From Aureispira anguillae (GTDB lineage: Bacteria > Bacteroidota > Bacteroidia > Chitinophagales > Saprospiraceae), in NCBI RefSeq assembly GCF_026000115.1, contig NZ_AP026867.1, positions 4,459,716 through 4,523,715 of the forward strand: DNA of 64,000 nucleotides, given 5' to 3'. This document shows positions 32,216 to 41,100 of the stretch, one piece after another; the first letter of the stretch is position 1, and the number at the start of each line of letters is the position of its first letter. The translations under genes were made by a program, and so were the position numbers. The notes below the pieces were generated by a model, which was given only the letters and a program-made list of their open reading frames with translations, searched no databases and was not told where the DNA came from.

Positions 32216-33658
32216 TCACCGTTTTATGAGTTTTAGCAGTTCATTCTTGCGCTCAGAAACAACTTGAACAAAATAGATTCCAGTTGGTAATTCTATCAAA
32301 TCAAAAAACATATAAGTTGCATTCGTTGTAGTGCCATAAATTTCTTTTCCACAAAGATTCAGTATACGAACGCTCTTAGTCATCGTGTCCTTAAATTCTA
32401 AATTCGTTCGTTCGCTTGCGGGATTGGGATACAACAGAATTTTAGAGCTATTGGAGAGAGCGGTTGCTGTTGTTAAGGCAACCAATCGCCCCTCTACTGT
32501 ATTTCCCCAAACATCGCTCAATCGAACGACAAAACTATCCTTATCATAACCTGTTGGTAAATTTTCTACTAAAAAATCGTATACAAAGGCAACACTATCG
32601 TATACAATAGGTATATGCACATAATGGTAAAGACTAAGATTAGTATCTCGTTGAGGTGAGGCAGGATAAACCGCTGGCATATTCACCTTTTCGCTATTGT
32701 ATCGAGTCAAAGCCGTTTGTTTCCCATTAAACTGATAAGCAAAAACCTTAAATCCAGCGATACAGTCGTGTTCATCTCTTATTGAAGCTCCCTTATCGTA
32801 GGCAGCCTCTTTGTCAAATACCGCAGAGAAAGCAGCATTGGAAAATTCAAAACGATTAATCGTTTGATTATAAGGCCAGATAATTCGAAACAAGGCACGA
32901 TCCGACCAATTCTGCAGCAACTCAATTTTTGCCTCATGGAGTGGCGCTAGAACATTAGGGTATAAAGTTGGGTCAAACAGTCGAGCAGTGTGAATATAAG
33001 TATTTCCATACAAAGGATGTATTGCCTTGGCACTAAGATGAAGATGTACATTAGCGGTGTAACCGCTCTCCCCCATGATCCCAATAGTATCGCCTTTATG
33101 GATTAATACTGTATTGGCAGGCATTGTATCTGCAAGCGAAGCAAGGCTACCCAAGCTGCTCAAATGTCTATAATTAATCACTATATTTCCGCCCAATGCT
33201 TGTGGCAACGAATCGCAAGTTACCTGTACACTCCGCCCCTTACTTGTTTGTTCTAACACTGAATCGGGTCCATTTAAGACTTCGCTGATATACCCATCAC
33301 ACATACAAAGAATAGCGATCTTATTAGCACTATTATAATTGACACTATCGCAAGTAATCGTACTCCAATAATCAAAACCGCCATGGTTATCTGTTTTGGT
33401 TGATCGACTACTCAAATATCGATGCCCATAACTTGCTTTAAAATAAAGACCATCATTGGAAGGTGAATAAGTAGTTGTGGTTAAAATATCTGCGCAAATA
33501 GGATAGGCAAAATTATACTTAGAAGGGTCTTGCTCAATATAAGCGATAGAAGTATCTCGATATGCATTGGTCGTCATCACTTGAGCAAATGCAGCTCCAC
33601 TCCATAAACAACCCAACGATAACAACCATGGAGTAGCAGTATCCTTAATAAAATTCAT
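32216..33658 (-). CDS. Secreted M23 (LytM-type) metallopeptidase with T9SS type A sorting domain
   Basis: The 480-residue protein has a signal peptide (to ~residue 26). Its M23 domain has the zinc ligands His92 and Asp96 in 'NHGGFDYW' (H-x3-D) and the His205-x-His207 pair in 'VHLHLSA'. 'YRHLSSLG' at ~165 is the usual middle motif. M23 enzymes cut peptidoglycan cross-links. The middle region (~225-400) is beta-rich without a recognised family. The C-terminus 'LLYPNPASERTNLEF' to 'LLKLIKR' is a T9SS sorting domain, so the enzyme acts outside the outer membrane, fitting a role against other bacteria or in surface remodelling. Confidence 0.85.
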   Translation of the reverse strand: MNFIKDTATPWLLSLGCLWSGAAFAQVMTTNAYRDTSIAYIEQDPSKYNFAYPICADILTTTTYSPSNDGLYFKASYGHRYLSSRSTKTDNHGGFDYWSTITCDSVNYNSANKIAILCMCDGYISEVLNGPDSVLEQTSKGRSVQVTCDSLPQALGGNIVINYRHLSSLGSLASLADTMPANTVLIHKGDTIGIMGESGYTANVHLHLSAKAIHPLYGNTYIHTARLFDPTLYPNVLAPLHEAKIELLQNWSDRALFRIIWPYNQTINRFEFSNAAFSAVFDKEAAYDKGASIRDEHDCIAGFKVFAYQFNGKQTALTRYNSEKVNMPAVYPASPQRDTNLSLYHYVHIPIVYDSVAFVYDFLVENLPTGYDKDSFVVRLSDVWGNTVEGRLVALTTATALSNSSKILLYPNPASERTNLEFKDTMTKSVRILNLCGKEIYGTTTNATYMFFDLIELPTGIYFVQVVSERKNELLKLIKR

Positions 33659-33795
33659 AGCTCACTCATTGGTTTAAGTTCAACAATACGCTCTACTCTT
33701 TTAAGATACTAAAAAGCAAACACCTCCCAAAACTATCCACCTCATTTATAGGCACTTAAACAAAACATTACATTTTAATGTTTTTATTTTGCAGA

Positions 33796-33838
33796 TAAAA
33801 AATGCTCTATTCTAGTGTAAAACTAAAAATAGAGCATT
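33796..33838 (-). terminator. Terminator of the AsmA-like gene
   Basis: AATGCTCTATT (33801-33811) pairs with AATAGAGCATT (33828-33838); the minus-strand T run follows at 33797-33802. Confidence 0.8.
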
Positions 33839-33878
33839 CTAATTATTTATAACAAAAGATAGGATTTCCTAATGATTA

Positions 33879-36800
33879 TTACTTAGGTCCAAAAGGATTT
33901 TTAAATTTCCCAAAAGGATTATTGGTCTTTTTATCATCCCCCTTCTTATCGTCTCCTTTCTTTTTGCCTCCCAAAAGCCCCCCCAGGTTCCCTGGATCCT
34001 TAAGGATTTGAGAAGGATCTTTAATGATTTTCCCTGGATCAATATTCTTTAAACTATCGACAACAGAACCTGGATCTTTAGCTGCTTGCGCTGCCAGTTT
34101 TTTAGCTCTCTCCTCTGCCTCCTTTTTCAAACGATCTGCCTCAGCTTGCAGTTGCGCCTCTGCTTCTTTTTTCAAACGATCTGCTTCTGCTTTTGCCTTA
34201 GCTTCCATTTCATCCTTTACCTTTTGAGCCTCCTGTTTTAATAAATCCGCAGCTTGTCCACCGATGTTTTTACCACCTTTGCCTTCAGCCCCTAGCAGAT
34301 TTACTTTAAATTTAGGTTTAGCAACCGTTCCTCCAATCCCAACATTGACATTTAGATACTCACTATCTTTTAGATTGATTCCCAATTTTTGTGCTTGTGG
34401 AGCCAAAGCCCCCAAACCAGCACTTAGGGCATTATTAGCAGCAGCCCCTACTGCATTATTCGCCAACAAAGTGCGAGGCACCCTCATTTTCATATCATAA
34501 TCCATAGAATTGTCTAAACCATGCGACCCACCAAAAATAACATCCATCCCTTTCACCACATAACTCGCAGGATCAATTGTTAAACGCCCATCTTTAACGG
34601 TAAAGAAATTGGTTGTATTCCCTAAGTCCAATTGATTTAATCCGCCTATTTTTAACTTATCGCTCAACTGGCTAACCGATTTATTATTTTTAATCGTAGT
34701 ATTAAAGGTTTTTAGAATTCCTTTGGCTGATAAAGAAGCTAAATCAGGGTAAAGATTTTCATCCAAAATACCGTTCACTTCAAACTTAGAATTAAATTTA
34801 CCATAAACAGATTCTAAAATTGGTAAAAAGCGTTTTGATAGACCAACCTCTTTGGCAATTGCTTGAATGTCTAATTTTGAGACATCATAACCAAACTTAA
34901 ATTTAGGTTTCTTAGGATCTTGCGTATCGTACTTTCCATTCATTGCCAAACCACCTCCAAAAGCATCCGCTCTCAAAGCATTAATATCCAAAATATGATC
35001 GTGCACATGTGCTTCAGCTTGCACATTCTTTAGCTTATAAGTATCATAAATCAATGTCTTGAAAGTCGTATACAAAGTAAAATCAACATTTCCTGGTATT
35101 TGCATCGGTTCCAAGTCATTTTCAACTTGACTCACATCTTCTGGTACTGTCTCAATTTCTGCCGCTTTCTCTACCGCTTCCCCATCCTCAGACATAAATT
35201 GATTCAAGTTCATATAGTTAGAATACAAGGTCAATTCACCATTGATAATTTCTTCGTCAAATAAATACCCAAAAACGTTCTCTAATTTTCCCTTTGCCCT
35301 AAGATCTACTTTGCCAATAACCAATTTCAAATCTTCTAAGACAGCAGTAGCAGGAGAAAAACGCCCTTTTGTTTCTAAATTTTTAATCTCATGAACATCA
35401 TATTTTATGTTCTTAAAATTCATATCCATTGCAAACTGGAAACGATCAAAAACAGGAGCATCTACAGCCGTTGTTGTATCCTGCATAGCCGTAGCTAGAT
35501 TTTCATTTTCGGCAACGGGTTCTGCTGTTGTCGTTTCAGTACTCGCACCGAAGTTAGCAATCTCATTTAAATCAAGTAGATTAGAACTTACGGACAAGTT
35601 CCCCCTCATTATTTTATCCCTAGAAAAATAAGTCAATATATTATCCAACTTACCGCTGGCTTTAATATCACTTTTGCCAATTTTTAAATCAAAACTACGC
35701 AAATCAACATTGTTAGGCGTAAAGTTCATTGCCATGGTATTGATCTTAACAGGGGGCAAGTTAGTTGCGGCATAGTTCATATTAGAAATAATCAATAAGC
35801 CCTTCATGTCTACTTTATTGTATTGACTCTTGTTGATGTAAGACATTTTGGTTTTGGTCTCCAAGTTTGCTTTAATCAGCCCAGATAACTCTGAAACGCC
35901 TTCCATTGGAAAGGCTTTGCCCAATTCGGTCAAATCAATCGTGCCATCTATTTTAGCATCAACATCTGGGTCACTAATAGGAGTTCTTAGCTTTAGCATC
36001 GCATCAAAAGGATTTCGACCTACCTTAATATGAAACTTGCTTACGTCAACTGTCATTTTATCAAAATCTGAAGAAGTACTTTTCACGGCAATTTGTGTAT
36101 TAATTTCTTCTACAGGCAGCGGTAAATCAGGATATTTAAATTCTGCATCTTTAACACCAAAATCGATAGCAAAAGCAGGCATTTTTTCCTTAACAGTATT
36201 CAAGATGCCTTTTACATAACCACTCAGTTTAAAGTCCCCTTTGGTTTCTACCTCGCTAAAATCCTTGGTATAAGCAGCAGGAATCATAGAAAGTACACTT
36301 GAAAAAGCAGTATTAGGTGTATTAAATTTCAAGTCTAATTTAAAATCGTCCGCTGAAGGTTGTGCCACTTCACCATCCAAATTTAAGGTCAACGCATTAA
36401 AACGAAATGAGTTATCCATTATCTTATAGACCTTTTGGTTTAAGTCTATATTGGCATTAAAATCAATCGCCACATCAGCTTTCTTTAGATAAGCAATTCG
36501 ATTCATAGCAACTGTAAACTCATCAATCTTAGTTGTTGTTTCTAGATCAAATACAGAAGTTGTAAAATCACCACTTCCCTCGTGATTTAGATTTTTTAGT
36601 TCAACATACAACTCACTAGGCTCATCATCATAAATGATATTGGTATTTTCTATTCCCCAATGCTTAATCGTTAGCTGCATATTGTTGCTTCCACTAGAAG
36701 TAGTAGTCGTGGTAGGCTCATCAACAGGGGCATCGCTGGGTTTCATAATATCATAGTTTGCCTTCCCGTTTCGCAAAACTTTTACATATAAGTCAGCATC

Positions 36801-37157
36801 ACTCAACGTCACCCCATTAATCTTGTACTGACCTCTGTATACATCCATTAAGTTAATCGTAAAATAAAACGTCCCGATATCAGCCAATTTTTTACCCTCA
36901 AATTCATCGTGTCCCGTTACCGATAAATCACCAATACTAAAACTAAAATCTGGAAAGGTCCACAGTAAGGATAAGCCAACTTTGTCATTGTCAAAATCAA
37001 GTGTTGCATTAATTTGCTCATTGGCAAATTCTTTTGCAGCATCTAATATTTCATTCTTATAAAAGTAAGGAATTGCAATTAGTAGCCCTATAATGAGTAC
37101 AAGCACGAACCCAATAAACTTGAGTATTCTCTTTGCTACCTTTCCTATTTTTGCCAT
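33879..37157 (-). CDS. AsmA-family envelope protein with coiled-coil C-terminal tail
   Basis: The 1,092-residue protein has one N-terminal membrane helix (FIGFVLVLIIGLLIAIPYF, ~14-32), followed at once by an AsmA-type N-terminal domain (e.g. 'LDFDNDKVGLSLLWTFPDFS', 'GVTLSDADLYVKV'). A long series of beta repeats follows and an AsmA_2-like C-terminal domain near 760-930. AsmA proteins span the periplasm as lipid-carrying beta-groove bridges to the outer membrane. The tail (~960-1060) is an unusual Lys/Ala/Glu coiled coil, in which 'EADRLKKEAE' recurs. It ends with Gly/Lys/Asp repeats. Transport of phospholipid is inferred from the family. The gene is monocistronic. Confidence 0.85.
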   Translation of the reverse strand: MAKIGKVAKRILKFIGFVLVLIIGLLIAIPYFYKNEILDAAKEFANEQINATLDFDNDKVGLSLLWTFPDFSFSIGDLSVTGHDEFEGKKLADIGTFYFTINLMDVYRGQYKINGVTLSDADLYVKVLRNGKANYDIMKPSDAPVDEPTTTTTSSGSNNMQLTIKHWGIENTNIIYDDEPSELYVELKNLNHEGSGDFTTSVFDLETTTKIDEFTVAMNRIAYLKKADVAIDFNANIDLNQKVYKIMDNSFRFNALTLNLDGEVAQPSADDFKLDLKFNTPNTAFSSVLSMIPAAYTKDFSEVETKGDFKLSGYVKGILNTVKEKMPAFAIDFGVKDAEFKYPDLPLPVEEINTQIAVKSTSSDFDKMTVDVSKFHIKVGRNPFDAMLKLRTPISDPDVDAKIDGTIDLTELGKAFPMEGVSELSGLIKANLETKTKMSYINKSQYNKVDMKGLLIISNMNYAATNLPPVKINTMAMNFTPNNVDLRSFDLKIGKSDIKASGKLDNILTYFSRDKIMRGNLSVSSNLLDLNEIANFGASTETTTAEPVAENENLATAMQDTTTAVDAPVFDRFQFAMDMNFKNIKYDVHEIKNLETKGRFSPATAVLEDLKLVIGKVDLRAKGKLENVFGYLFDEEIINGELTLYSNYMNLNQFMSEDGEAVEKAAEIETVPEDVSQVENDLEPMQIPGNVDFTLYTTFKTLIYDTYKLKNVQAEAHVHDHILDINALRADAFGGGLAMNGKYDTQDPKKPKFKFGYDVSKLDIQAIAKEVGLSKRFLPILESVYGKFNSKFEVNGILDENLYPDLASLSAKGILKTFNTTIKNNKSVSQLSDKLKIGGLNQLDLGNTTNFFTVKDGRLTIDPASYVVKGMDVIFGGSHGLDNSMDYDMKMRVPRTLLANNAVGAAANNALSAGLGALAPQAQKLGINLKDSEYLNVNVGIGGTVAKPKFKVNLLGAEGKGGKNIGGQAADLLKQEAQKVKDEMEAKAKAEADRLKKEAEAQLQAEADRLKKEAEERAKKLAAQAAKDPGSVVDSLKNIDPGKIIKDPSQILKDPGNLGGLLGGKKKGDDKKGDDKKTNNPFGKFKNPFGPK

Positions 37158-37420
37158 AACGTGATATTTTTATATGGATGCAAGTAATATAAATTTATTT
37201 CAAAATTGTTAAAATAAGTATAATGTCATAAAGAACGCCTAAACATAGTTTAAAGCTTTACCTTTATATCTAATGATTATAGGGCTAAGTGGATAAAATC
37301 ATGAACAAAGGTAGTCACCTATTAGCAGGCACTACATGGGGATATATATCGTCAAATAAAGGGGAGAACGTACAAGATAAATATTCACTATTAAAATATC
37401 AACTAAAAGTCTCATTTTAC

Positions 37421-38032
37421 ATGAAAAGCTCCAAAAATAACGCCATTTCTATTTTGGTCGATAGTGAAGATCTACTTTATTATAATAAATATCTGTTAAC
37501 AGATAAGGCCGATCATTTATACCAACAACTTATTCAAACACTTAATTGGACACAACAGCCAATCCGTATGTTTGGAAAAACATTTTTACAACCCAGATTG
37601 ATTGCTTGGTATGGGGATAAAGGCATTCAATATCGCTATTCACAAACAACATTAACCGCCCAAGGATGGACAAAGGAATTAAAGCAGTTGCAACAAAAAT
37701 TAAATGATCATTTTCAACTTAATTTTAATTCTGTATTAGCCAACTTATACCGCAATGGTCAGGATAGTATGGGTTGGCATAGCGACGATGAAAAAGAACT
37801 TGGACCACAGCCCGTCATTGCCGCTTTAAGCCTAGGAGCGCCTCGAAAAATACAGTTTAGAAGAAAAGGACAACAGCAACAAAAAGTAACTATTTTATTA
37901 GAACATGGAAGTTTGTTGATAATGAAAGGAGCTATACAAGAAGAATGGCAACATCAGATTGCTAAAACTAAAAAAATTCATCAGCCTAGAATTAACCTTA
38001 CTTTCCGCATTATTCAACCTAACGATAAATAG
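37421..38032 (+). CDS. AlkB-like Fe(II)/2-oxoglutarate-dependent dioxygenase
   Basis: The enzyme repairs alkylated bases in DNA or RNA by oxidative demethylation. From ATG at 37421 the product is 203 residues, a normal AlkB/ALKBH2-like length. An earlier ATG at 37289 would add 44 residues that do not resemble the family. Iron ligands are His120 and Asp122 in 'MGWHSDDE' and His178 in 'EWQHQI'. 'PRINLTFRII' supplies the arginines that bind 2-oxoglutarate. 'QPRLIAWYGD' and 'NSVLANLYRNGQDS' are further family blocks. Cytosolic and apparently monocistronic, oriented toward the giant adhesin gene on the other strand. Confidence 0.9.
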   Translation: MKSSKNNAISILVDSEDLLYYNKYLLTDKADHLYQQLIQTLNWTQQPIRMFGKTFLQPRLIAWYGDKGIQYRYSQTTLTAQGWTKELKQLQQKLNDHFQLNFNSVLANLYRNGQDSMGWHSDDEKELGPQPVIAALSLGAPRKIQFRRKGQQQQKVTILLEHGSLLIMKGAIQEEWQHQIAKTKKIHQPRINLTFRIIQPNDK

Positions 38033-38042
38033 GTCTACCAAC

Positions 38043-38076
38043 AAAAAAAAGGAGCTGTCCAAAATGGACAGCTCCT
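38043..38076 (-). terminator. Terminator of the giant type B adhesin gene
   Basis: A perfect 12-bp stem (38050-38061 with 38065-38076, loop AAA) is followed on the minus strand by eight T residues. Confidence 0.92.
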
Positions 38077-38101
38077 CAATATATTATCTAACAATCTGTT
38101 G

Positions 38102-41100
38102 TTATCGTATCAATGTAAATTCACCTCTAATAACAATTGGATCTTCATTTTGTGGAGCATATTCAAACACATAGATATAAACATCTTGTGGTTGAGCTAC
38201 GCCTTGGTAAGTACCATCCCAGTAATGATTCACGTTATCATTGTAAACCAATTGTCCCCAACGGTTATAGATCTTAAATTGGAATACTTTATCAGATGCT
38301 GTCAAACCAGCAGGTTGGAAAATGTCGTTGATGTGATCACCATTTGGTGTAAATGCTGTCGGCATTCCTAAGTAAGACTCAACAATAACCAATACAGAAT
38401 CAACAGCCGTACAAGGACCAGCAGTTGCCGTAATGTACAAAGTAGACTCTCCATTAGTAAGACCACCTGTAGCAGTTGTTACAGCAGCACTAGAGTCAGC
38501 AATATCTACAATGGTAGGATTGCTTTCTGTCCAAGTATAAACTGGATTAGCATGATTAGTAGTTGCACCACCATTAATATCAATTACTGTATTAGATTGA
38601 ATAGTAGCTCTTCTTGTTCCAGGAACATCAATCCAAGCATTCAAGCCTAAGCTAATATCTACAACTGTAATCGATTGAGTTGCGGTACAAGTTCCAGAAG
38701 TTGCCGTTACGGTATAAGTACCCGCAGCCATACCAGAAATGTTTTGCGTAGTCGCAGAGTTTGACCATGCAAACGTAGTAGTAGCAGGGTTACCCGTAAT
38801 CAACGTTACATTTGCATAAGAAGATAAATCTCCATTACAAATAATATCATCTTTATCCGTAATTGCAATTTGTAGTGAATCATTGGTCAATGTCAATGGT
38901 CCTACCACTTCTGTACAACCTTGATAAGTCACAGTACAAGTATAAGCAATACCTGGAGCCAAACCAAGTGCAGTAGCAGATGCTTGACCATCGCTCCATG
39001 CATAAGTAAATGGACCAACAGGACCGTCTACAACATTTCCAGTTACTGTAATACTACCATTTGATAGATTACAAGAAGGATTCATTTGGCTTGTAAAGCT
39101 AGCTGAAAGTGTTGGTTGTACCAAAACAGTATCAGCAATATCAGAACAACCAGTAGCAGGATCTGTTACCGTTACTAAGTACGTTCCTGCCGCCAAACCT
39201 GTAGCAGGGTTGGTTACCTGACCACCTGTCCAGTTGTAGGTTAATGTTCCAACAGCACCAGTAGTTAATACTGTAATATCACCATCTGCGCCACCACAAG
39301 AAGGATTAGTTGTATTAAATCCAACAATATTTAGAGCACTATTATTTACTAAATTAACAGTCCCTACAGCAGTACATCCATTGGTAGCTCCTGTAACAGT
39401 CACGGTATAAGTTCCGATACCCAAACCTGTAACCAAAGCAGAAGTTTGACCACCTGCATTAGCAGACCATTGATAAGTATATCCAGTAGAATCACCAGTA
39501 GCAACTGCTGTAATTTGACCAGTAGTTGTACCACAACCTGGATTAATTGTAACCATATTTGTCACACTTACTGTTGGGCTACCAGTAATGGTAACACTAG
39601 AAATAGCTTGACAACCATTTGCATCTGTAACAGTAACTGTCGTTACACCAGAAGCTAAACCAACAGCAGTTGGACCAGTAGATCCATTATTTGACCATTG
39701 GTAAGTGTAATTATTGGCATTGCCTACCATATTAAAGGTAGAGAATACGGTAGCCGTACCATCACCAGCACAACTTCCGCTAGGAGTAGTATTAACTGTA
39801 ACAGATGGCGCAGCAGGGAATGGAGAATGAACATCTACACTCAATACATCTGTACATCCATTATCATCTGTTACCGTAACTTGATAGGTTCCTCTTGTTA
39901 AACCAACAGCAGTTGGAGTCGTTTGGTTGCCAGCAGCAACATCCCACAAATAGTTATAAGTAGGCGTTCCTCCTACAGAAGAAACAGAAGCCGTTCCATC
40001 TGCATCTGCAAAACAAGTAGTCAAGGTAGTAGAATCAAGAGATAAAATTAAAGTATCTGGCTCTATGATAACTAAGGTATCAGAATTGGTAAAACAACCA
40101 AATGTATCAGTAATATAAGCGTAGTATACTCCTGCAGCCAAACCAGTAAACACTACTGAATCTGGTGAATTTACAGGTGTACTTAATGGAGTACCAATCT
40201 GTGCTCCAGAAGTATCAAACAAGGTAGCAGTGTAACTAGGATGATCTCCTAATACCCCACCATCAATATTAATTGTCATTGTACCATTGTCACTACCATT
40301 ACAACTTAGGTTAGTTACAGTAGAAGTGGTTGGCATAGGACATGGAGTTGTACAACATTCTAAATAAGTAGCTGCATTGGTTGGGCAAGGTCCTGCACCA
40401 CCAACGGCACGTACTAAGATATTTGCACAGTCACCATTTGTTAAACCTGTAATCAATAAAGAACTATCAGCATAAGCTCTTGGAATCCAAGTAATACCTG
40501 AATCTATACTGTATTCCCATCCAGTAGCACCAGTAGAACCGCCCCACTCAAACAATACACTAGTTGCTTGATTAGTTGGAGTACCACAAGTAATCGTTGG
40601 AACTGGAATTTGGCTATTAACAAAAATCTCTACAGAGTCAGTCAATACACATCCTTTTTCATTAATCTCTAAAGTAAACATTGTAGTTCCTTGAGGGAAT
40701 GCATTAGGATTGTATGCTGTTGCATCTGAAACCGCAAAACCTGGTGTCCAATTGTACGTAATTGGTCCAAATAAGAACGCAGCAGCTGGTGTAAATCGGT
40801 AAGCATCATTGGTTGCTGTCCATGTTTGTGAATTACGACCAGGCACAGCAATACCTACTGAACCATCATTATTCTCAATACCTTGTGTAGTTCCACCATC
40901 AGGCAAAACAGAGGTAGTATGAACATCAATAAGATTGGTTCCTTCGTGCAAGACAATTTGTCCTGTAACGTTATTCGCACCACCAAAACGAGGTACGTTT
41001 GTATAATTAACAACCAATTGGCGGTTAGGAGCAGTACCTACTGTAAAGTATTCTATCGTACCACCATTACTAGGATTAAGATCTTCCCAAGCCAAAGCAA

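Noticed and set aside
37289-37420. 44-residue N-terminal extension of the AlkB-like protein
   Set aside because: AlkB-type proteins of this group are about 200 residues long; the extension has no family features and the ATG at 37421 gives the normal length.
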